Source: Candidatus Sordicultor aquaticus (GTDB lineage Bacteria > Atribacterota > Atribacteria > Atribacterales > Caldatribacteriaceae). From it: 7,909 bases of DNA. Shown one piece after another: positions 1 to 5,821 of this stretch (the stretch's first letter is position 1; every line of letters begins with the position of its first letter). The position numbers were made by a program, and so were the translations under genes. The notes under the pieces are model-generated. The model had not been told where the DNA came from. It saw only the letters and a list, made by a program, of their open reading frames with translations, and ran no database searches. The DNA is taken from assembly GCA_018056825.1 (NCBI GenBank), contig JAGPEW010000029.1:1-7909 (forward strand). Reading direction: 5' to 3'.

Positions 1-1018
1 TATTTCCGCTACTCAGGTTAAAATAAAAGAAGAAGAGCACCACCATCATCGCCCAGCGCGGGAATTAATCCGTATCATCCAGGAAAGTCCTTTTCCCTCC
101 CCTATAAAAGAAAAAGCGCAAGAAATGATGAGGAAAATTGCTGAGGTAGAAGCTAAAATCCATGGAGCTGACCCCCAAGAAATTTATTTTCACGAAGTAG
201 GAGGGGTAGATACCATAGTAGATATAACCGGAGTGCTAATAGCTCTTCATATGTTAGAAATAGATGAAATCCGTTCTTCTCCCATCCCCACCGGTCATGG
301 TTGGGTAGAATCTGCTCACGGTTTACTCCCTATCCCCGCTCCTGCTACTTTGGAGCTTCTCCGAGGAATACCTATTTATTCGGGAGAAATAGAAGGAGAG
401 TTAACTACTCCTACCGGAGCAGTCCTCGTATCTTCTTTGAGTAAATCCTTCGGTAGTTTACCCTCCTGCCAGATAGAAAAAATAGGTTATGGAGCAGGAG
501 AGAGAGATTATTCTTATCCCAATGTCTTGCGAGCTATAATGGGAAAAAGAGAGATTCACCTTAAAGAAGAAAAAAACCTGGTAATAGAAACCAATATCGA
601 TGATATGTCTCCCCAGATCGTAGAATATCTCACTGAAAAGCTTTTTCAAGAAGGAGCCCTAGACGTTTTCATTACTCCCATTTTTATGAAAAAACAAAGA
701 CCAGCTTTCCAACTCTCAGTAATTACCCCTCTTTTTCTAAAAACTAAAATGGAGGAAGTAATTCTAAAAGAAACTACTACTCTGGGAGTGAGAGAATACC
801 AAGTAGATAAATACTTCCTTTCTCGGGAGGAAATAGAAATACCCACTTCCTGGGGCAAAGTGAGAGGCAAGATATCTTTCTGGGGAGAAATGGTTAAAGT
901 TACCCCAGAGTATGAAGATTGTAAAAAAATAGCTGCTCAGGAGAAAATACCACTCCTTCAGGTGATTCAAGAAGCCCAAAGGGGAGGAGAAAAAATCGCC
1001 GCAGAAAAATCTCTTTAG
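1..1018 (+). CDS. larC: LarC, nickel-pincer cofactor (NPN) cyclometallase; 5'-truncated by window edge
   Basis: LarC is the CTP-dependent enzyme that inserts nickel into the pyridinium bis-thiocarboxylate precursor of the nickel-pincer cofactor used by lactate racemase and related enzymes (family knowledge). The frame is open from base 2 to the TAG at 1016-1018, giving 338 visible residues. The first ATG (125) is internal, because the frame continues upstream with a family-typical EEHHHHR histidine cluster at visible residues 11-17. Roughly 60-70 N-terminal residues are missing, judged from the usual length of about 400. Other family signatures are HEVGGVDTIVDITG (after base 190), GYGAGERDYSYPN and the start of the C-terminal domain, ETNIDDMSPQ. 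The protein is in a single frame here, unlike Lactiplantibacillus plantarum, where larC1/larC2 are joined by programmed frameshifting. No larA, larB or larE is visible. The gene converges on the minus-strand PAC2 gene with a 45-base gap and no clear terminator hairpin. Confidence 0.93.
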   Translation, partial: ISATQVKIKEEEHHHHRPARELIRIIQESPFPSPIKEKAQEMMRKIAEVEAKIHGADPQEIYFHEVGGVDTIVDITGVLIALHMLEIDEIRSSPIPTGHGWVESAHGLLPIPAPATLELLRGIPIYSGEIEGELTTPTGAVLVSSLSKSFGSLPSCQIEKIGYGAGERDYSYPNVLRAIMGKREIHLKEEKNLVIETNIDDMSPQIVEYLTEKLFQEGALDVFITPIFMKKQRPAFQLSVITPLFLKTKMEEVILKETTTLGVREYQVDKYFLSREEIEIPTSWGKVRGKISFWGEMVKVTPEYEDCKKIAAQEKIPLLQVIQEAQRGGEKIAAEKSL

Positions 1019-1063
1019 CTTCTTACCTCCTGCCCTTTTTGACCTCTTTTCATTGGGTCTCTT

Positions 1064-1924
1064 TCAAACCTTATCAATGCCGTGCCGTCTCAGCCATTCT
1101 CGGAAGTTCTGGTCATCTTCTAAAATTTCCCGGTCGTAGTTTTCTTCTAACTTTTTAATCTTTTCTACTAAGTCGGGATATTTTCCCACCAGCTGTTCTA
1201 CGTTTCTGTCAAATTCCTCACCCATACTCTCTAAATCTTCTCCCACCAAAGGTAAGTTAAGAAGAGAGGAGAGGATTCCCAAAGCCGAAGCGATACCCTT
1301 AGGATTGGTAGCCTGAATATACATCGGTATTTCTACTACTAAGCTAATCATTTCTACACCTTTTTGATAAGCCATAAGAGTAAAAAGAGTGGTAATGCTA
1401 GCTGGACCTTCATAATCGTTGAAACGAAGGTTATAACCTTCTAGCTCTGTTTTTAACTTTTCATCAGAAACCGAACAAGATATTCGGGGCTCCCGAGTGT
1501 GAGGAATTAACCCACTGACACTACCTATAAAATAAATTCTCTTTACTTCCAGTTCTTTCACTAAAGCGAAAATATTTTCTGCATATCTATTCCACTTCAT
1601 ATTAGGCTCTTTACCCAAAAAGAGAAGAAGATTTTCTTGGGGAGCACAAAAAAATTGATTTTGAGGATAGTGAAACTCACTAACTATTCCGTCTTTAATC
1701 AAACTATAAGGGCGGAACTGAGCTACCTCTTCCATACTTCCAGGAAAATTAAACAGATAAAACTCTTGAGGGTCAATTTCGGCTATCATTTCGGCAGCAA
1801 ACTTCTTCTGAAGATAGGCTACCGACCCGCTGGAGACATCTCCTCCATCCATCCAACCAGTAAATCCCAGTAAAAGTGAAGGATTAGACAAAACAGGTCT
1901 TTGGTATATAGTTAGTTCATCCAT
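1064..1924 (-). CDS. PAC2-family protein (proteasome-assembly-chaperone-like fold), function unknown
   Basis: This 286-residue protein matches the bacterial/archaeal PAC2 family. Visible signatures are GFTGWMDGGDVSSGS near residues 20-34, GSVSGLIPHTREPRI at 134-148, YEGPASITTLF at 171-181 and EIPMYIQATNPKGIASAL at 198-215. A charged, probably helical or coiled-coil tail covers about 235-280. The frame is open 31 codons further upstream (to 2017), but I chose the ATG at 1922-1924. It is preceded by GGGAGGG with 6-base spacing, the family-like start MDELTIYQRPVL follows, and the upstream codons lie in an inverted repeat. There is no signal peptide, so it is probably cytosolic. Family members resemble eukaryotic proteasome assembly chaperones, but their bacterial role is unknown and no proteasome gene is visible. 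The gene follows dnaB on the same strand after 148 structured bases. Confidence 0.85.
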   Translation of the reverse strand: MDELTIYQRPVLSNPSLLLGFTGWMDGGDVSSGSVAYLQKKFAAEMIAEIDPQEFYLFNFPGSMEEVAQFRPYSLIKDGIVSEFHYPQNQFFCAPQENLLLFLGKEPNMKWNRYAENIFALVKELEVKRIYFIGSVSGLIPHTREPRISCSVSDEKLKTELEGYNLRFNDYEGPASITTLFTLMAYQKGVEMISLVVEIPMYIQATNPKGIASALGILSSLLNLPLVGEDLESMGEEFDRNVEQLVGKYPDLVEKIKKLEENYDREILEDDQNFREWLRRHGIDKV

Positions 1925-1930
1925 TTTCCG

Positions 1931-1937
1931 CCCTCCC
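1931..1937 (-). promoter_or_regulatory. Ribosome binding site of the PAC2-family gene
   Basis: On the minus strand, GGGAGGG lies 6 bases before the ATG at 1922-1924 and decides that start over upstream in-frame codons. The same bases can form 7 pairs (one of them G-U) with CCCUCCU in the loop of the upstream hairpin (minus-strand complement of 1980-1986), so the site could be masked in the RNA. Confidence 0.7.
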
Positions 1938-1951
1938 ATCTTAAGCAGGAT

Positions 1952-2018
1952 GTTGAACTCTGGAGTGTTTTTTAAACTAAGGAGGGGGTCTAAAGAGGGA
2001 AACACCCCAGAGTTCAAC
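1952..2018 (-). repeat. Long hairpin (19-bp inverted repeat, 29-base loop) upstream of the PAC2 gene
   Basis: On the plus strand the left arm is GTTGAACTCTGGAGTGTTT (1952-1970). The right arm (2000-2018) is its inverted copy except for one base. Read as minus-strand RNA, that difference is a G-U pair, so all 19 positions pair. Read as plus-strand RNA it is an A-C mismatch. The 29-base loop contains a C-rich stretch complementary to the Shine-Dalgarno sequence of the PAC2 gene. Possible natures are an RNA leader controlling the PAC2 gene, a small inverted-repeat element, or a plus-strand terminator, since CTTTTTATATTT follows at 2020-2030. The strand bias in pairing favours a minus-strand RNA. 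The function is inferred; the repeat itself is directly visible. Confidence 0.75.
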
Positions 2019-2027
2019 CTTTTTATA

Positions 2028-2070
2028 TTTAAAGTTTAATAAATAGTTCCCTATTTAATCCATCTTTAAA
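2028..2070 (-). repeat. Nested AT-rich hairpin with GGAA tetraloop just after dnaB
   Basis: On the minus strand, directly after the dnaB stop, TAAATAG and CTATTTA (2040-2057) form a perfect 7-bp stem closed by GGAA, a GNRA-type tetraloop. An outer pair, TTTAAAG (2064-2070) with CTTTAAA (2028-2034), encloses it through a 6/5 internal loop. The pairs are almost all A-T, so stability is low, and TTTAAA is self-complementary, which weakens the outer pairing as evidence. No GC-rich stem plus U-run typical of an intrinsic terminator is seen, so dnaB transcription may continue into the PAC2 gene. Confidence 0.45.
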
Positions 2071-2072
2071 AA

Positions 2073-3392
2073 CTACCGAGCCAGGTTTTCGAAGCGAGCA
2101 TAATCTTTTTGGAACATCAATTCTACTGTTCCTATAGGACCATTACGCTGCTTAGCTACAATGATTTCAGCTATTCCTTTTTTGGAAGTATTAGGATTAT
2201 AATAATCTTCTCGGTAAATCAAAAGAACTAAATCAGCATCTTGTTCTATAGCTCCACTTTCCCTCAAATCTGAAAGTTGAGGCCTCTTAGGAGTCCTCTG
2301 CTCTACAGCTCTACTAAGCTGAGATACCGCTATAACTGGTACATTTAACTCTCGAGCCATAGCCTTCAAGGAACGGGAGATCTCTGAAATCTCCTGTTGC
2401 CGGTTCTCGGCGCGCTGGTATCCTCTCATCAGCTGTAGATAATCAACTATAACTAAACCTAAATCCCTTTCTGCCTTAAGACGCCGAGCCTTGGCTCGCA
2501 GTTCTAAAACAGAAATACTGGGAGTATCATCAATAAAAATATTAGCTTCGGCTAACCTCCCCGCTGCCTTAGCTAATTCTGGCCATTCCCTCTCGGCTAT
2601 AAATCCTTTTCTCACTTTGGCTGCATCAATTCGAGCTTCGCTACAGAGCATCCTTTGCGCAATTTGGTCTTTGGACATCTCCAGGCTAAAAATAGCCACT
2701 GGAATATTCTTTTTAGTTCCCACATATTGAGCAACGTTCAAACATAAGCTAGTTTTACCCATACCCGGACGAGCTGCCACTACTACAAAATCAGAAGGTT
2801 GAAAACCAGCAGTAATTAAGTCTAAATCTACAAAACCGGAAGGAATTCCAGTAACATGTTCATCTCGATGATATAGTTCTTCAATCCGGTCAAAAGCCTC
2901 ATTGATTATAGCTTTAAGAGGCACAAAATCGTAACGAATTTTCTTTTGAGAAAGCTGTAAAATCCAGTTCTGAGCTCGGTCTAAAAGTTCTTTAGCATCT
3001 AAACCTCCATCATAGCTTTCCCGAATAATTCGAGTACAGAGATTGATTACCGAACGAAATATAGATTTCTCTTCTACAATATGAGCATAATATTCAGCAT
3101 TGGCAGCAGTAGGAACAATGTTTACCAGTTGAGTTAAGTAATCTATGCCTCCTACCGCTTCCAGTTGGTTTTTTTGTCTCAGCTTGGCCACCAGAGTCAC
3201 AATATCACAAGCCTGGTCTTCTTCAAAAAGCTCTACAATGCTTTCAAAAATAAGACGGTGGCTGTCTTTGTAAAAATCTTCGGGCTGCAAGATATCTAAT
3301 ACTCGAAGGAGAGCCTCTTTATCTAGAAGCATAGACCCTAAAGTAGCCTGCTCTGCTTCTAAGTCATGAGGCGGAACTCTTTCAATACTCAG
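2073..3392 (-). CDS. dnaB: Replicative DNA helicase DnaB, apparent CTG start
   Basis: DnaB is the hexameric ATP-driven helicase that unwinds DNA at the replication fork. With the proposed start the product is 439 residues, near the usual 440-470. The N-terminal helical domain begins SIERVPPHDLEAEQA, and a linker leads to the RecA-like domain. That domain has Walker A RPGMGKT at about 208-214, SLEM with the catalytic glutamate near 238, Walker B LVIVDYLQLM near 313-322, DLRESGAIEQDAD near 375-387 and the arginine-finger region KQRNGP near 414-419. No intein is present. The first in-frame ATG (3330-3332) would remove the conserved VPPHDLEAEQATLGS segment. Upstream to the in-frame TAA there is no ATG, GTG or TTG. 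CTG at 3390-3392 follows GGAGGT with 9-base spacing and overlaps the rplI TGA as CTGA, suggesting translational coupling. ATT at 3384-3386 is a second possibility. Confidence 0.93.
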   Translation of the reverse strand: MSIERVPPHDLEAEQATLGSMLLDKEALLRVLDILQPEDFYKDSHRLIFESIVELFEEDQACDIVTLVAKLRQKNQLEAVGGIDYLTQLVNIVPTAANAEYYAHIVEEKSIFRSVINLCTRIIRESYDGGLDAKELLDRAQNWILQLSQKKIRYDFVPLKAIINEAFDRIEELYHRDEHVTGIPSGFVDLDLITAGFQPSDFVVVAARPGMGKTSLCLNVAQYVGTKKNIPVAIFSLEMSKDQIAQRMLCSEARIDAAKVRKGFIAEREWPELAKAAGRLAEANIFIDDTPSISVLELRAKARRLKAERDLGLVIVDYLQLMRGYQRAENRQQEISEISRSLKAMARELNVPVIAVSQLSRAVEQRTPKRPQLSDLRESGAIEQDADLVLLIYREDYYNPNTSKKGIAEIIVAKQRNGPIGTVELMFQKDYARFENLAR

Positions 3393-3862
3393 GACCCTTC
3401 TACCTCCTCTTCTACCTCTTCTCCCTGAACTTTCACTTTAACCGTAGCATAAATACCTCTACCCAGGTTAACTTTCACCGGATATTCGCCTATTTCTTTA
3501 AGGGGTTCTCCCAAGTCCAGATATTTTCTATCTACGTCTATACCTATAGTTTGAGAAATTTTCTCTGCTATTTCCCGAGAAGTAACCGACCCATAAAGTT
3601 TTCCTGTTTTTCCTGCTTTTTTAGAAAACTCCAGAACCAGACCATCTATTTTCCCTTGCAATACTTTGGCCTCTTCTAATTCTTTAGCCTCTCGAATAGC
3701 TCTTTTCTTTTTCAATGCTTCTATTTGAGAAATACTCCCTTTATTAGCTTCTATAGCTAATTTTCGAGGCAAAAGATAGTTACGGGCATAACCGCTCTTT
3801 ACTTCCACTACGTCTCCTTCTTTTCCCAAATTTTCCACTTCCTGCAAAAGTATCACTTTCAT
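3389..3862 (-). CDS. rplI: Large-subunit ribosomal protein bL9
   Basis: bL9 is a 50S protein with two globular domains joined by a long helix; the N-domain binds 23S rRNA. The 157-residue product starts MKVILLQEVENLGKEGDVVEVK with the family signature KSGYARNYLLPRKLA at about residues 22-36. The lysine-rich connecting helix spans about 42-75, and the C-domain has KLYGSVTSREIAE at about 88-100. The tail GEEVEEEVEGS is an acidic extension beyond the usual end of the C-domain. The start is supported by AAGGAGG with 9-base spacing, which overlaps the stop of the yybS-like gene. Its stop overlaps the proposed dnaB start in a 4-base CTGA. Context is the conserved yybS-rplI-dnaB order. Confidence 0.97.
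   Translation of the reverse strand: MKVILLQEVENLGKEGDVVEVKSGYARNYLLPRKLAIEANKGSISQIEALKKKRAIREAKELEEAKVLQGKIDGLVLEFSKKAGKTGKLYGSVTSREIAEKISQTIGIDVDRKYLDLGEPLKEIGEYPVKVNLGRGIYATVKVKVQGEEVEEEVEGS
3402..3407 (-). promoter_or_regulatory. Ribosome binding site for dnaB inside the rplI 3' end
   Basis: GGAGGT on the minus strand lies in the purine-rich codons for the acidic C-terminus of bL9, 9 bases before the CTG proposed as the dnaB start. By comparison the in-frame ATG at 3330-3332 has no comparable site, only a weak AGGG 3 bases upstream. The coding tail of bL9 thus probably doubles as the dnaB translation signal. Confidence 0.6.
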
Positions 3863-3876
3863 ATTGTATGTCCTCC

Positions 3877-4785
3877 TTATTTACCTCTAATTTTCCGCAG
3901 ATCAAACCACACATCAAAAACCCCTAACCAACTCAACAGGGTGGAAAGCAAAGGTTGCACAGCTAAAATAATCACTATGATGGTTAACCACACTCGAGAG
4001 TGAATGCGCTTACCCAAGAAATAATATATCACAGATGCTCCTTGAACTAAAAAAAGGATTTGAGTAACCATCTGTAAATTTAGACCAATTTTGCCCCAAA
4101 AAGTAGTTCCTCCCACCAGAACAAAAAGCCATCCTAAAGCAAAAGCCCAAAAAATAGATTTAGGCAATTGCCATTCCTCAAAAGGAGGAAAAGAAGGAAA
4201 TTTAATTCCTACCCTTTTGCCTATCCAGCTACCTAAAAGAAAATTGAGAACCGTATCTAAAATGGAAGCAATAATTACGGTAGCAGGTAAAACCATACGG
4301 ATAAAACTCATTATTACATCTACGCTCATTCCTCCCTCAGAGGGGAAAAAAGACAATCCTTTTTGTAAACCTTCTTCCAAAAAAGATAAACTCTCGGCCA
4401 GAGGATTCTGACCCATAATCAAAAACGCCAAGCCAATTAAAGATAGCTTGGAAGATATAGAAACCAGAGTATTTATTCCTATCACTTCTATAAAGTTATA
4501 GCCTCTTTTGATGGTAAGGCCCATAATCAATCCTAAAAGGGTAAATCCCACCAGGCAGGTTAGGGCAGATATCACCCCGCTAAAAATAAAAACTATAAAA
4601 CTAGCTACCAAAGCCGCCAATAACCCCGCTCTCATATCCCAGCGAATGGTCAAAAACATAACCGGAAGAGGGCAGAGAAAACTTAACAGAAAACCTAAAA
4701 CAGGTATATATATAGATGAAAGGTAAAAAATAACGGTGAGGGCAGCTAAAAAAGCCCCCTCCACCGTAGACCTAGCCTGTCTCAT
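3877..4785 (-). CDS. YybS-like DUF2232 multipass membrane protein
   Basis: This 302-residue, highly hydrophobic protein has about eight apparent membrane segments, near residues 11-27, 30-47, 52-72, 74-92, 99-124, 160-187, 210-228 and 238-290 (two spans). The conserved-looking C-terminal motif is GVFDVWFDLRK. Hydrophobicity pattern, length and position between rpsR and rplI match the YybS/DUF2232 family of Bacillota. Its biochemical role is not established; a transporter-like (ECF S-component-like) fold has been suggested for such proteins, which I cannot test here. The ATG at 4783-4785 is 6 bases after the rpsR stop and has only a weak AGAG upstream, so translation is probably coupled to rpsR. 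In Bacillus the next gene would be gdpP; here rplI follows after 14 bases. Confidence 0.85.
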   Translation of the reverse strand: MRQARSTVEGAFLAALTVIFYLSSIYIPVLGFLLSFLCPLPVMFLTIRWDMRAGLLAALVASFIVFIFSGVISALTCLVGFTLLGLIMGLTIKRGYNFIEVIGINTLVSISSKLSLIGLAFLIMGQNPLAESLSFLEEGLQKGLSFFPSEGGMSVDVIMSFIRMVLPATVIIASILDTVLNFLLGSWIGKRVGIKFPSFPPFEEWQLPKSIFWAFALGWLFVLVGGTTFWGKIGLNLQMVTQILFLVQGASVIYYFLGKRIHSRVWLTIIVIILAVQPLLSTLLSWLGVFDVWFDLRKIRGK

Positions 4786-4791
4786 TAATCT

Positions 4792-5043
4792 CTAATCTAC
4801 TGTATAAGGTAAAAGAGCAAGTTCTCTCGCTCTTTTTATAGCCTGAGCCACTTTTCGCTGGTGTTTAGCACAAGTTCCCGTAACCCGGCGAGGAACAATT
4901 TTACCTCTCTCACTTAAAAACCTCTGAAGGAAGTCAGCATCTTTATAATCTATTGTTGCTTTCCCTAAACAAAACATACAGGGTTTCCTTTTTCTGCGGA
5001 AGAATTTTTTCCTCCCCGAGTATTCATCTTTATCCACCGCCAT
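4792..5043 (-). CDS. rpsR: Small-subunit ribosomal protein bS18 (zinc-ligand form)
   Basis: bS18 binds the 30S platform together with bS6. The 83-residue product contains the family core KATIDYKDADFLQRFLSERGKI and PRRVTGTCAKHQRKVAQAIKRARELALLPY. Cysteines 22 and 25 (CMFC) and Cys58/His61 (CAKH) form a plausible C-x2-C...C-x2-H zinc site, the C-plus version of this protein. The N-terminus is lysine/arginine-rich, as usual. The ATG at 5041-5043 is preceded by GGAGG with 9-base spacing and lies inside the end of ssb (14-base overlap), suggesting coupling. The yybS-like gene follows after 6 bases. Confidence 0.97.
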   Translation of the reverse strand: MAVDKDEYSGRKKFFRRKRKPCMFCLGKATIDYKDADFLQRFLSERGKIVPRRVTGTCAKHQRKVAQAIKRARELALLPYTVD

Positions 5044-5404
5044 TTTCAGTTACCTCCTCTCTTCCTTTATTTTCTGGATATGATAAAAGTTTCACTCCTG
5101 AAGCCACAATTTCATAAACTTTCTTTTTCTTACCTTCGGGGCTATCATAAGTTCTTACTTGGACTCTCCCTTCTACAAAAATCCAATCCCCTCTTTTTAA
5201 ATTTTCCCCACAGAATAAAGCCAAGTCCCGCCATGCTATTATATTAAGATAATCTATCCATTCTTTTTCTTCGTCGGCAGGGAGAGTCCGATAGACCGCT
5301 AGCGAAAAATTAACCACCGGTATACCCGAAGGGACATAACGTACTACCGGACTATGAGGTAAAAACCCGATTAAAAAGACCCGATTAAGACTGAGATGAG
5401 GCAT
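5030..5404 (-). CDS. ssb: Single-stranded DNA-binding protein (OB fold only, no acidic tip)
   Basis: SSB coats single-stranded DNA during replication and repair. The 124-residue product has the OB-fold landmarks LNRVFLIGFL (6-15), VVRYVPSGIPVVNFSLAV (20-37), WIDYLNIIAWRDLALFCGENLKRGD (49-73), FVEGRVQVRTYDSPEGKKK (77-95) and YEIVASGVKLL (97-107). After the fold only about 17 residues remain, ending GREEVTENGGG. The usual acidic partner-binding tip (DDDIPF-like) and flexible linker are absent. The ATG at 5402-5404 overlaps rpsF by 20 bases; a GTG immediately before it (5405-5407) is an equally possible start. No strong ribosome binding site is seen, so coupling to rpsF is likely. It overlaps rpsR by 14 bases. 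Confidence 0.93.
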   Translation of the reverse strand: MPHLSLNRVFLIGFLPHSPVVRYVPSGIPVVNFSLAVYRTLPADEEKEWIDYLNIIAWRDLALFCGENLKRGDWIFVEGRVQVRTYDSPEGKKKKVYEIVASGVKLLSYPENKGREEVTENGGG

Positions 5405-5765
5405 CACCCGTTGTTTCTTCGCTCTCTACCTCTTCTTTTATCTCTTCTTCCGGGGAAGACGAAGAAGCAGAAACCTCTTCTCTTTCATCTTCTTTAACTA
5501 AAAGATGGCGAATGATTTTTTCGTTTAAACTTATCCATCTTTTAACTTCTGTCACTTGAGAAGGGGAAATTTTAAAATTAAAAAATACGTAATAACCTTC
5601 CTGGTATTTTTGCACCGAGTAAGCCAGCTTCCTTCTCCCCCACAAATCTACTTTTACTACCTCACCCTTCTCTCCGAGAAAGGCTTTAAGTTTTTCTACT
5701 TCTGAATTTAACTCTTCCTCAGAAAGAGTAGGTCTGAATATTACTCCTAATTCGTAATTGTTCAT
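5385..5765 (-). CDS. rpsF: Small-subunit ribosomal protein bS6 with acidic serine-rich tail
   Basis: bS6 pairs with bS18 on the 30S platform. The 126-residue product starts MNNYELGVIFRPTLSEEEL and has the core VDLWGRRKLAYSVQKYQEGYYVFFNF at about 39-64 and LNEKIIRHLLVKED at about 80-93. The frame is open 20 codons further upstream, but the ATG at 5763-5765 matches the family start and has GGGAGG with 8-base spacing. After about residue 92 comes a tail of roughly 34 residues made mainly of Glu and Ser, longer than the core needs. The gene lies 56 bases after ahcY, and its end overlaps ssb. I did not find the CCG-bulge hairpin described for bS6:bS18 autoregulation in the short gap. Confidence 0.96.
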   Translation of the reverse strand: MNNYELGVIFRPTLSEEELNSEVEKLKAFLGEKGEVVKVDLWGRRKLAYSVQKYQEGYYVFFNFKISPSQVTEVKRWISLNEKIIRHLLVKEDEREEVSASSSSPEEEIKEEVESEETTGDASSQS

Positions 5766-5821
5766 AGTGCATTCCTCCCTTTGGACTTTTGGCTTCACAT
5801 TCAGTGAAACAGGGAAATCTA

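Noticed and set aside
1041..1059. GACC...GGTC repeat in the larC/PAC2 convergent gap as a bidirectional terminator
   Set aside because: Only 4 pairs; the nearby T-runs are not attached to a credible stem.
1637..1873. Plus-strand open frames opposite the minus-strand genes (for example 1637-1873, 2491-2730, 4091-4411, 6204-6437)
   Set aside because: They lie wholly or almost wholly within confidently identified genes on the other strand, and none has recognisable protein features.
1925..2017. Extension of the PAC2-family protein 31 residues upstream to 2017
   Set aside because: The extra codons run through the inverted repeat, are not family-like, and the ATG at 1922-1924 has an excellent ribosome binding site.
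1969..2030. Sigma-70-like promoter for the PAC2 gene (TTGAAC, 17 bases, TTTAGA on the minus strand; or a TATAAA near 2025)
   Set aside because: The -10 match is only 3 of 6 and the -35 lies in the hairpin arm; the TATAAA has no acceptable -35. Chance matches are expected in such A/T-rich DNA.
5792..5810. Small inverted repeat between ahcY and rpsF (GTTTCAC/GTGAAGC on the minus strand) as a terminator or bS6:bS18 leader
   Set aside because: Only 7 pairs including a G-U, no U-run after it, and no CCG bulge of the kind known for the bS6:bS18 binding hairpin.
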